A stretch of DNA of 20,482 nucleotides from the NCBI GenBank assembly GCA_004554205.1, contig SFNH01000025.1, forward strand, positions 1 to 20,482, read 5' to 3'. Origin of the DNA: Clostridium sp. Its GTDB lineage: Bacteria > Bacillota > Clostridia > Lachnospirales > Lachnospiraceae. Numbering within the stretch: the first letter of the stretch is position 1; each line of letters starts with the position of its first letter. The notes under the pieces were generated by a model, which was given only the letters and a program-made list of their open reading frames with translations, searched no databases and was not told the DNA's origin. Positions 1 through 14,171 of the stretch are shown here, in pieces. A program made the translations under genes and the position numbers.

Positions 1-107
1 ATTCATAAGGCTGCTACTTTATATCTTTTCAAAAATTCAGCAGATTGGTGCTTTGGGAAATTATATTCATTTTACAATTACAGTTTGCGGAAACTCAAGC
101 TGTCTTT
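1..107. other. Non-coding left edge
   Basis: AT-rich stretch downstream of the terminator of the rpoB operon. I see no supported gene. A TATAAT hexamer reads on the minus strand at 60-65 and could be the -10 box of a promoter for a gene lying further left, outside the window, but I find no convincing -35 box at the right distance. An open frame that starts at 45 on the plus strand runs through the terminator into the antisense of the neighbouring gene and is not credible. Confidence 0.4.
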
Positions 108-110
108 TAT

Positions 111-141
111 AAAGAAAAGCACCCGCTCGAAAAGCGGATGC
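111..141 (-). terminator. Rho-independent terminator of the rpoB-rpoC operon
   Basis: On the minus strand a 9-bp stem (GCATCCGCT pairing with AGCGGGTGC, one G-U pair) with a 5-nt loop is followed directly by TTTTCTTT. The arms are at 133-141 and 119-127 and the U-rich tract at 111-118. It begins 12 bp after the stop codon of the deacetylase-like gene, so it most likely ends the rpoB-rpoC-deacetylase transcript. Confidence 0.85.
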
Positions 142-153
142 CTCCAAAGATAT

Positions 154-1543
154 TTATTCGCCGTTTTCGAGGCCGTCCGCCTCCGCCTGATTCGGAGGAA
201 ATTCCCGGTAGACGCCTCCGGGAACCATGCCTCCGCGGTAGGAGGAAAGCTCGCTGACCGTAACGAGCTGGTAGCCCCGGTTCATAAGCTCGGGTATAAG
301 CAGCTCCACGGCCTCCGCCGTGACAGCCTGCGTATCGCGCATCAAGATGATGTCGCCGTCCTTAACTGTGTCAAGAACCTTGTTGACAATCTTCGCCGCG
401 TCCTTCGTCTCTGTGTCAAGCGCATCGAGCGACCACAGAACCGCAGGCATCGAGTTCGCAGCCAGCACTGCCATCCCGGCATCGCTCTGCTTCCCCTCGC
501 AGGGGCGCATCAATACCGGTCTGATTCCACTGATATCCGATATCGCCTGATTCGCCGCCGCAAGCTGGTTTGCGAATTCATCCTTCGACAACTTTGTCAT
601 CACCTTGCGGTCATAGGTGTAGTTTCCCACCTCGCAGCCCTGCTCCGCCATCTGTCTGACAAGATCCGGGGACTGCACCGCCTGCGCGCCTGCGGCAAAG
701 AACGTCGCACGCGCTCCGCTCTGCCTCAACGCGGCAAGGATCCGGGACGTCGCGCTCTCCGACGGGCCGTCGTTAAAGGTCAGCGCGACCATCGGCCCGG
801 TCGGGTCAATGCCACCGGCGTACGAAGTTTTGCTCCCCTTCTTCTGAATGGAGACACGCACGCCCTCCACGCATTTCCCAAAGCCGGACACGCCCGCCTC
901 AGCGCCATTGCTCACCCAGTCGCTCCACTTCTGATCCTGCAGAACGCAGTACAGCACATCGTAATTCTCGCCAAGCTCCCCGGTCAGGCGGATTGCAAGC
1001 GATTCCAGAGGCATTTCTCCGCCGCTGTCGCCGCCCTCACCACCGTTATCCGTCCAGTCGAGCAGACCGCTCCCTCTCAGATTCACCCGGTACTCAATGG
1101 TTCCTGTCATATCCTCCGGCTGATTGTGCAAAGTCGCGCGGAAGGATCTCACATACTTGCCCTTCGGCGCCATGGCGTAAGAATTATCCACATAAAAGTG
1201 GCTCCACTCTGCCCCGTTCACCGCAATCCCGTACAGCGCGCCGATCTCAGGCAGATTTCCTTCCCAGCTCTTTGGCGGAGCCACCGGCTCGGGCATGGTC
1301 TGCTCCGCGACAGTCTCGGATAATTCCTGCGCCGGGGGCGTCTGGGCGGACGCCTTATCGCCCTTCGCGCCCCGGATCAGTCCCATCTTCCCGGCGACAA
1401 GAACCCCCGTAAACACGCAGACTGCCAGGAGGCCCAGGCACAGCGCCGCGCGGATCATGCGCGCCCTGCGCATCCGCCTCTGCCGCACCTTTCTTCGCCT
1501 TTCTCTCTGCCTCCGGATCATCTCTTCCCGGCTTAACTTCTCT

Positions 1544-1560
<17 letters not shown>
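154..1560 (-). CDS. Membrane-anchored polysaccharide deacetylase-like protein with ChW repeats, catalytic residues lost
   Basis: 468 residues. Residues 1-35 are a cytoplasmic stretch very rich in Arg and Lys, 36-58 are a transmembrane segment, and about 65-105 a Pro-rich linker. Residues about 135-240 look like two ChW (clostridial hydrophobic, conserved Trp) repeats, for example the EYRV..GSGLLDWTDNGGEGG and KWSDWVSNGAEAG stretches. Residues 256-445 have the NodB deacetylase fold. The five NodB motifs are recognisable but altered: TFDDGP is TFNDGP (N263), the H-x3-H zinc motif is Y314/R318, RPPY is RPCE, and the last His (ILMHD) is R408. Only the second Asp (D264) of the metal triad remains, so enzymatic activity is unlikely; binding of glycan is an inference. 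I chose the ATG at 1560 because GGAG lies 6 nt upstream. It overlaps the rpoC end by 17 bp, which suggests translational coupling. A longer frame reaching 1677 only reads the rpoC acidic tail out of frame. Confidence 0.85.
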
Positions 1561-5227
<3,667 letters not shown>

Positions 5228-5245
5228 GAGCGTTACTCCCTTCTA

Positions 5246-9109
<3,864 letters not shown>

Positions 9110-9143
9110 TGACGTTTCACCCCTGTTTTCTAATCGATTTTCG

Positions 9144-9176
9144 GGCATTTTCAGGGCGTAAAAAGCCCATGATGCC
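9144..9176 (-). promoter_or_regulatory. Possible leader hairpin in the rpoB 5' UTR
   Basis: In the predicted leader of rpoB the minus strand has an outer stem GGCAT/ATGCC (5 bp) and an inner stem GGGC/GCCC (4 bp) separated by an internal loop. It is small and is not followed by a U-tract, so it is not an obvious attenuator. A role in regulation or mRNA stability is only a guess. Confidence 0.25.
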
Positions 9177-9193
9177 ACAATAGTGCACGTTCC

Positions 9194-9222
9194 ATAATAT
9201 CACAGCGCTGTCAAGGTGTCAA
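9194..9222 (-). promoter_or_regulatory. Sigma-A promoter of rpoB
   Basis: TTGACA (9222-9217, read on the minus strand), 17 nt, TATTAT (9199-9194): a full -35 match, optimal spacing and five of six bases in the -10. Transcription would start near 9187, giving a leader of about 78 nt before the rpoB ATG. A second TTGACA at 9214-9209 has no -10 at a suitable distance. Confidence 0.75.
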
Positions 9223-9231
9223 GTTTTTTTC

Positions 9232-9260
9232 TTGCAATTTTCCCAATAAAATGGTATACT
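9232..9260 (+). promoter_or_regulatory. Sigma-A promoter of the small membrane-protein gene
   Basis: TTGCAA (9232-9237), 17 nt, TATACT (9255-9260), with an extended -10 TGG directly before it. Transcription would start near 9267, about 47 nt before the ATG at 9314. Its -35 box lies only 9 bp from the -35 box of the divergent rpoB promoter. Confidence 0.75.
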
Positions 9261-9313
9261 GTTCTGACAGGTTTGTCCTGCTACATTACTATTGGATAGT
9301 GGAGGTATTCCCC

Positions 9314-9769
9314 ATGCAGACTTTTTTAAACGTATTGCTGGTAATTCTGGCCGTTGTGCTGGTGGCCCTGGTTCTCCTGTATTTTCTCGGAAGGAAGCTG
9401 GAAAAGCGCCAGGTTGAGCAGCAGCAGCTTCTTGAGATGTCAAAGCAGACGATATCCATGCTGGTCATTGACAAAAAGAAGATGAAGATCAAGGATGCGG
9501 GGTTCCCGAAGATCGTCTGGGAGCAGACGCCGAAGTATATGCGCTGGGCAAAGGTTCCCGTGGTAAAGGCAAAGGTAGGCCCGAAGGTGATGACCCTGAT
9601 GGCGGACGCGCGCGTGTTCGCGGCGCTTCCGGTAAAGACCGAGGCGAAGGTCGTCGTCAGCGGCATTTACATCACCGAGATCAAGAGCATCCGCGGCGGG
9701 GCGCTCCCGCAGGCCCCGAAGAAAAAGGGATTCTTCGCGGGATTCAGGAAAGAGAAAAAGAACTCCTGA
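9314..9769 (+). CDS. Conserved single-pass membrane protein, function unknown
   Basis: 151 residues. Residues 3-26 are a hydrophobic transmembrane segment (LNVLLVILAVVLVALVLLYF), followed by a charged segment likely helical (RKLEKRQVEQQQLLEMSKQ) and then a soluble domain of mixed strand character. The end is Lys/Arg rich. The orientation with the soluble part in the cytoplasm is inferred from the positive charges after the helix. The start ATG has GGAGG 8 nt upstream; the frame is open back to 9251 but there the codons are promoter sequence. I believe similar proteins occur in other Lachnospiraceae but I know of no function. It is divergent from rpoB and overlaps the DUF1934 gene by 26 bp tail to tail, with no terminator between them. 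Confidence 0.85.
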   Translation: MQTFLNVLLVILAVVLVALVLLYFLGRKLEKRQVEQQQLLEMSKQTISMLVIDKKKMKIKDAGFPKIVWEQTPKYMRWAKVPVVKAKVGPKVMTLMADARVFAALPVKTEAKVVVSGIYITEIKSIRGGALPQAPKKKGFFAGFRKEKKNS

Positions 9770-10187
9770 CGCGGGAGCACACGTCGATGGTGATCGTGCA
9801 GTCCGACACATGGTCATAATTGATATCAAGCGAGTAATCCACGGCGACCTTTAAGCTGTCCTCCTGCTCTTTGAGGGTGATCCGGCCCGTCGCGACCCCG
9901 ATGAGCATCTCGCCCATGGGCGTGGCGTAGCGGGTCGTGCTACGATGATCCTGCTCAAATACCATGTGGGCGGAGACCGCGCCGCCCTTTAAGACGTCGA
10001 GCTTGCCCGGCGAGATCTTCAAGGTGTTGCGGATGGTGCCCGGGATCCCCTCCATCCGCTCGTCGTAAATCACATAATGCTTCCCGTTCTTTAAGAAGTA
10101 ATCGCCCGTGGTGATCATCTCCACATCATCGTGATCCCCGTCCATGGCCTGAAGCCCGCTTATCCTGATCAAAACATCTCTTGTCAT
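9744..10187 (-). CDS. DUF1934 family protein (YwiB-like)
   Basis: 147 residues, the usual size for DUF1934 proteins, which are small cytoplasmic calycin-type beta barrels of unknown role related to B. subtilis YwiB. Recognisable features are the N-terminal strand (VLIRISGLQ), the YFLKNGKHYVIYDE segment, and the GEMLIGVATG turn. The last dozen or so residues, a Ser-rich and Arg-containing tail, are encoded on the strand opposite to the end of the convergent gene and may not be conserved. The start has AGGGG 8 nt upstream, and the gene begins 11 bp after the murI stop, so it is the last gene of the ddl-murI operon. The assignment to the family is from memory of its pattern. Confidence 0.8.
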   Translation of the reverse strand: MTRDVLIRISGLQAMDGDHDDVEMITTGDYFLKNGKHYVIYDERMEGIPGTIRNTLKISPGKLDVLKGGAVSAHMVFEQDHRSTTRYATPMGEMLIGVATGRITLKEQEDSLKVAVDYSLDINYDHVSDCTITIDVCSRVRSSFSLS

Positions 10188-10198
10188 CTGTCTTTCCC

Positions 10199-11026
10199 CT
10201 AATACTCCTCAATATTGATCTTCTTCGTCTCCTTCACTTCCTCCGGCAGAATCGAGGTCGCAAAGTCCGTAAATTTCTCCGCCAGGTCGCTGACGTAAAA
10301 CTGGTACTTCTCCCCGTCCTCCGGCGCGGCCGCGCCGCGGCTTAAGCCCTTTTTTTCAAGGAGCTCCCTAAGCTCCAGAGCCGTCTCGTAGGCCGGGTTT
10401 ACGAGCGTCACCTCGTCGCCCATCAGCCGCTGCAGCGTGGAGCGCAGAAGCGGATAGTGGGTGCAGCCTAAAACGAGCGTGTCGATGTATTTCCCCTTCA
10501 GCACACTTAAGTAGCGGGAGGCGATCTCGTCCGTCACCGAATCATGCAAAAGCCCCTCCTCCACGAGCGGCACAAACAGCGGACAGGGCTTTCCCACCAC
10601 CTCGATATCCGGGCGCAGCTTTTTCATCACTTCCGTGTAAATCCCGCTCCCGATGGTGCCCTCCGTGCCGATAACGCCGATCTTGCCGTTGCGGGTGGCG
10701 GAAACAGCCGTGCGCGCCCCGGCGTCGATCACCCCGATGATCGGGATGTCAGACTCCGCCGATACCGCCTCTAGCGCGTAGGCGCTTGCCGTGTTGCAGG
10801 CGATTACGATCGCCTTCACGCCCTTCGTGCGCAAAAAACGGATGATCTGCCTGGAATACCGGACGATCGTGTCCTTTGACTTGCTGCCATAGGGCACACG
10901 CGCCGTGTCGCCGAAATATATGATCCGCTCCCCCGGGAGCTGCCGCATGATCTCGCGCGCCACCGTAAGCCCGCCGACGCCGGAATCAAACACGCCCACA
11001 GGCGCGTTTCTGTCTATCGTATTCAT
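10199..11026 (-). CDS. murI: Glutamate racemase
   Basis: 275 residues. It converts L-glutamate to D-glutamate for peptidoglycan precursors in the cytoplasm. The two catalytic cysteines are present in their motifs: ACNTAS (C77) and GCTHYP (C188, with H190), along with the N-terminal GVFDSGVGGLTV block (D14) and the YFGDTARVPYG motif. The start at 11026 is preferred to an in-frame ATG at 11053 because GGAG lies 7-8 nt upstream and because the ATGA at 11026-11023 is shared with the ddl stop codon, a typical coupled overlap. It ends with TAG and is followed after 11 bp by the DUF1934 gene. With ddl it supplies two D-amino-acid steps of wall synthesis. Confidence 0.97.
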   Translation of the reverse strand: MNTIDRNAPVGVFDSGVGGLTVAREIMRQLPGERIIYFGDTARVPYGSKSKDTIVRYSRQIIRFLRTKGVKAIVIACNTASAYALEAVSAESDIPIIGVIDAGARTAVSATRNGKIGVIGTEGTIGSGIYTEVMKKLRPDIEVVGKPCPLFVPLVEEGLLHDSVTDEIASRYLSVLKGKYIDTLVLGCTHYPLLRSTLQRLMGDEVTLVNPAYETALELRELLEKKGLSRGAAAPEDGEKYQFYVSDLAEKFTDFATSILPEEVKETKKINIEEY

Positions 11027-12108
11027 ATTGTCACTCCATGTTCTGTATCCCAACGCTCGAACGCCAGTTCGATCAGGCGGCTGATCAGTTCTTTTTTCGG
11101 TATCCCCGCTGCCTCCCAGAGCATTGGGTACATGCTGATCGCGGTAAATCCGGGCATCGTGTTGATCTCATTAAAGATCACCTCGCCCGCATCCGTCACA
11201 AAGAAATCCACCCGCGCCAGACCGTAGCCGTCCACCGCGTTGAAAATCCTTTCCGCCGCCCGCCGGACACGCTCCGCGGAGTCGCCCGGAAGCTCCGGGT
11301 CGATCACGGTGCGGGAATCTTCATTATAATACTTCGCGTCGAAATCATAGAATTCCGCCGCCGCCCTGATCTCTCCTACCCCGGACGATCTCACCGGATT
11401 TGCGCCGCCGCCGAGCACCGCGCACTCCACCTCATGCCCTGTGATCGTCTCCTCCACCAGTATTTTCCTGTCGTGCCGCGCCGCGCCAAGAAGCGCCTCA
11501 CGAAGCCCGACGCGGTCCTCCGCCTTGCTCACGCCGCGGGAGGAACCCGCGTTGGAAGGCTTCACAAAGACGGGATACGAAAAACGCTCCTCAATCCGGG
11601 CGACCACCGCGTCCATGTCCTTCTCAAGTCTCCACCGCATCACCGGCATGTAGGCCGCCTGGCGGATGCCAAGCTCCTCCACGATGAGCTTCGTGTAGAT
11701 CTTATCCATGGAAACGGCGGAGGAGAGCACGCCGCAGCCCACATAGGGAAGCCTTGCAAGCTCAAACAATCCCTGCACCGTCCCGTCCTCGCCGTACAGA
11801 CCGTGCAGCACCGGGAACGCAGCGTCAAGTTTTTCCTCCCAGGTTCTATCCCCCTCCGTAAATACCACGCACCTTTTCGTGGCGTCCGGTGAGATCACCG
11901 CGTCCACGCGGCTGTCTCTCCACGCGCCGGAGCGGATATCCTCCACGGAGGAAGCCTTTACCCAGTGCCCCTCCTCGGTGATCCCGATCAATACCGGCTC
12001 ATACCTTTCCGTGTCGATCTGCTCGATCACATTGGCCGCCGACATACAGGACACGATGTGCTCCGATGACTGACCGCCGAATAAAACCGCTATCCTCTTT
12101 TTGCCCAT
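11023..12108 (-). CDS. ddl: D-alanine-D-alanine ligase
   Basis: 361 residues, typical length. An ATP-grasp enzyme that joins two D-alanines in the cytoplasm for the peptidoglycan stem peptide. Visible motifs: N-terminal VLFGGQSSEHIVS (E16), GEDGTVQG, the ATP-grasp FVKPSNAGSSRG loop (181-192), the omega-loop YDFDAKYY (254-261) whose Tyr is typical of D-Ala-D-Ala rather than D-Ala-D-Lac ligases, and the metal-binding D301 and FNEINTMPGFT (312-322). The start at 12108 has GAGG about 8 nt upstream (GAGGATAGATATG); a frame open to 12168 would run through the promoter. First gene of ddl-murI-DUF1934; murI starts on the ddl stop codon. Nothing suggests vancomycin-type specificity. Confidence 0.97.
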   Translation of the reverse strand: MGKKRIAVLFGGQSSEHIVSCMSAANVIEQIDTERYEPVLIGITEEGHWVKASSVEDIRSGAWRDSRVDAVISPDATKRCVVFTEGDRTWEEKLDAAFPVLHGLYGEDGTVQGLFELARLPYVGCGVLSSAVSMDKIYTKLIVEELGIRQAAYMPVMRWRLEKDMDAVVARIEERFSYPVFVKPSNAGSSRGVSKAEDRVGLREALLGAARHDRKILVEETITGHEVECAVLGGGANPVRSSGVGEIRAAAEFYDFDAKYYNEDSRTVIDPELPGDSAERVRRAAERIFNAVDGYGLARVDFFVTDAGEVIFNEINTMPGFTAISMYPMLWEAAGIPKKELISRLIELAFERWDTEHGVTI

Positions 12109-12139
12109 ATCTATCCTCACATAATATTTTTTACCTGCT

Positions 12140-12168
12140 TTTGTATACGAGTATACCATATCTGTCAA
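12140..12168 (-). promoter_or_regulatory. Promoter region of ddl with a double GTATAC motif
   Basis: On the minus strand TTGACA at 12168-12163 is followed after 17 nt by TACAAA (12145-12140, four of six). An alternative is the extended -10 TGGTATACT (TATACT at 12155-12150), which resembles the one before the gene at 9314 but has only a poor -35. Between them, 12143-12156 reads GTATAC, GA, GTATAC, a short inverted repeat placed where a repressor would block either promoter. Which -10 is used is not clear from sequence. Confidence 0.45.
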
Positions 12169-12191
12169 TAATCAGGAAGTGATAAAATATA

Positions 12192-12324
12192 GTAACTGTT
12201 CACTAGGTCTGCGCATTTACTGCGCTGACCGTAAGAAAACGTGGTGTAGGTAGGCAAAAATCCCATTGCCGAAGGCAATTTTCATGGATTTTTGCGCGTA
12301 ACTGTGAAGGCACTGAACAGTTAC
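12192..12324. repeat. 133-bp MITE-like inverted-repeat element upstream of spoIIR
   Basis: Perfect 11-bp terminal inverted repeats, GTAACTGTTCA at 12192-12202 and TGAACAGTTAC at 12314-12324. Inside are three more self-complementary units: GCGCA/TGCGC (12211-12225 region), a long nested hairpin with arms GCAAAAATCC (12254-12263) and GGATTTTTGC (12286-12295) enclosing ATTGCC-GAA-GGCAAT (12265-12279), and an internal GTAACTGT (12298-12305) that can pair with the right end ACAGTTAC. No open reading frame of note. AAAAT occurs near both sides (12184-12188 and 12325-12329) but in AT-rich DNA this is weak as a target duplication. It ends 10 bp before the spoIIR ribosome-binding site. Confidence 0.7.
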
Positions 12325-12349
12325 AAAATCATAAAAGGAGGAGTATCTT

Positions 12350-12991
12350 ATGTATGACAGAAAAACTGACCTGCTCTGCGCGATGGTGTGCTTTTTGCTC
12401 GCGGGGCTTCTCTTTCTCGGCCGTGTCCAGGACAGCCGGGAGGCGCTTGCCGGACGCCTGGCGCCCGCGATGTTGCGCTTCCATATCCTTGCCAACAGCG
12501 ATTCCGACGCCGACCAGCAGGTGAAGCTTGAGGTGCGCAGCCTGATACTGGATTATATGCAGGAACACATGAAAGGTGGCGGGAAAGCCGAGACGATCGA
12601 CTTTTTAAATACCCATAAATCGGAGATCGAGGACGCCGCGGGCGCCTGGCTTAAAAAGCGGGGCTTCCCCTACTCGGCGCGCCTGGAAATGACGCGCTCT
12701 TATTTCCCCACCCGCGTCTACGATGATGTGGTGATCCCCTGCGGCGTATACGATGCCGCCCGCGTCACGCTGGGAGCCGGAAAAGGACATAACTGGTGGT
12801 GCGTCCTCTACCCCCGCTTCTGCTTTGTGGACGCCGCCTGCCGTGAAGTGCCCGAGGAGAGCAGGGCGCTCTTGTACGAAAACTTAAGTCAGGACGACCG
12901 CCTCGCCCTGGAGGATGACCGCCCTGAAATTGACATCCGTTTTCTGTTGTTCCCGTCGCTCGTCCTCACTCCACCGTCGCCAGACCGATAA
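12350..12991 (+). CDS. spoIIR: Stage II sporulation protein R
   Basis: 213 residues, typical for SpoIIR, the forespore-made secreted signal that in B. subtilis triggers SpoIIGA to process pro-sigma-E in the mother cell. Residues 8-24 are a hydrophobic signal or anchor. The conserved blocks are LRFHILANSDSDADQQVKL (42-60), YFPTRVYDDVVIPCGVYDA (118-136) and GKGHNWWCVLYPRFCFVD (144-161). The start has AAGGAGG 8 nt upstream. It is on the plus strand and overlaps the convergent tolC-like gene by 26 bp. The region just upstream is filled by the 133-bp repeat element, so I cannot point to the expected sigma-F promoter. Its presence implies an endospore former. Confidence 0.95.
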   Translation: MYDRKTDLLCAMVCFLLAGLLFLGRVQDSREALAGRLAPAMLRFHILANSDSDADQQVKLEVRSLILDYMQEHMKGGGKAETIDFLNTHKSEIEDAAGAWLKKRGFPYSARLEMTRSYFPTRVYDDVVIPCGVYDAARVTLGAGKGHNWWCVLYPRFCFVDAACREVPEESRALLYENLSQDDRLALEDDRPEIDIRFLLFPSLVLTPPSPDR

Positions 12992-14156
12992 CGCCCCAGT
13001 CATAGGTTTCCATCGCCTGCCACAGCGACAGCTCGGCGGCCTCCTTCGCTGCCTTCTTCTGATGATAGGAAATCTGGCTTCCCACATACTGAAGCTCCGA
13101 GATCAGCCCGTTCTGGTACTGTCTTTCAGCCGCTCCCTGGCTCATCTCGGCGGCCGTAAAGCCGGTGAGCGCCGCATCGTACGCCGCTTTCTTATCCATC
13201 ACATCCTGATAGAGCCGCTGCATCTCAATCGTCAGCTTCTGATCCCCCTCGTCGATCATCTTCATGCGGTTGTCGATCTGCGCCTGCGTATTTCCCTGCG
13301 CGGAATGCCTCTGGCTTATCAGCGTGTAGTTGTTTCCGATCGCCTTTTTCGTGTCCGCCTCGAGATCCATCTTCTCCAACCGGCTCACATCAAACTCAGG
13401 GAGCGGGCGGATATCCGGGTCTGTGTCGGGGTCATAGCCGAGAAGCAGGCAGAGCGTCCGCCGCGTGCTGTCAAGCTGTGCGCTTAAGGAGGCAAGCTTT
13501 GACTGCGCCCCCAGAAGGTTCGCCTCGGCGCCGGTAAGCTGCGTCTGTGTCGCGAGCCCGAGCCCCACCTGGCGCTCGACCATCTCGTACTGCTTCCTGT
13601 AAAGCTGCACCATCGTCTCCAGCGTGGCGATATTCCTGCGGATCGTGTCGTACCCGATCATCGCCGACTGCGCACCGGCAGTCATCTGGCGCTCATACAT
13701 GGTGATCTGGCTCGTCGCGGTCTTATTGTTATCCCACTTATCCACCACGTCACGCACGCCCTTAACGATCTGTTTGTAGCTTGCACCCAGCATTTTTCCC
13801 GTAGCGATCAGCTCCGGGTTTGCCATCATCTGGCCGAGCTTCGTCAGGCTGTCGGCGTTTCCGACAACCGTATCGTACTGGCTCTCCAGCTCCGTCAGCA
13901 TATTGGCGTAGTCCGTCCCAGCGTCCCTGTAGGATCTCCACGCCTCGGAGATGGTCGGGTTGTATTCCCGCACCCTGAGCTCGATCTCGTCAAATTCCAG
14001 CACGTTATCCTTTAATCTCTCAAGCGTTTCGGCGTCATACTTTTCCCGCTCGGGAGGCACTCCGGGACCCGTGGGCGCCGCCGGGACGGAAAATGCCATA
14101 GCTGCCGAAAGGATGACCGACACCGCCGGAACAAGCCGTCTATGGCTTCGTCTCAT
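12966..14156 (-). CDS. TolC-like secreted protein, distal paralogue
   Basis: 396 residues with an N-terminal signal peptide (basic RRSHRR then a hydrophobic core, cleavage likely near residue 26). The rest is mostly long amphipathic, coiled-coil helices with high Ala, Gln, Glu content and the two-repeat layout of the TolC / outer membrane efflux protein family: a first half with VERQVGLGLATQTQLTGAEANLLGAQSKL and a second half with ERQYQNGLISELQYVGSQ. It ends with AMETYDWGVIGLATVE, nearly the same motif as its upstream neighbour. GGAGG lies 7 nt before the ATG, 15 bp after the neighbour's stop. It is shorter than E. coli TolC. In a single-membrane cell it cannot be an ordinary outer membrane channel. 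Last gene of the operon; overlaps spoIIR by 26 bp. Confidence 0.85.
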   Translation of the reverse strand: MRRSHRRLVPAVSVILSAAMAFSVPAAPTGPGVPPEREKYDAETLERLKDNVLEFDEIELRVREYNPTISEAWRSYRDAGTDYANMLTELESQYDTVVGNADSLTKLGQMMANPELIATGKMLGASYKQIVKGVRDVVDKWDNNKTATSQITMYERQMTAGAQSAMIGYDTIRRNIATLETMVQLYRKQYEMVERQVGLGLATQTQLTGAEANLLGAQSKLASLSAQLDSTRRTLCLLLGYDPDTDPDIRPLPEFDVSRLEKMDLEADTKKAIGNNYTLISQRHSAQGNTQAQIDNRMKMIDEGDQKLTIEMQRLYQDVMDKKAAYDAALTGFTAAEMSQGAAERQYQNGLISELQYVGSQISYHQKKAAKEAAELSLWQAMETYDWGVIGLATVE

Positions 14157-14171
14157 ACTCTCACCTCCCGC

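Noticed and set aside
85..1323. 412-codon open frame on the plus strand opposite the deacetylase-like gene
   Set aside because: No ribosome-binding site, Arg/His/Leu-rich composition typical of an antisense frame of a GC-rich gene, and no recognisable motif. The opposite strand encodes a coherent protein.
9110..9178. Longer rpoB start at 9178
   Set aside because: The extra residues read the leader region next to the promoter and have no ribosome-binding site; the ATG at 9109 does.
12253..12261. GGCAAAAAT, which fits a sigma-F/G type -10 box, inside the element before spoIIR
   Set aside because: No convincing -35 at 14-15 nt, and the bases are part of a hairpin arm, so the match may be chance.
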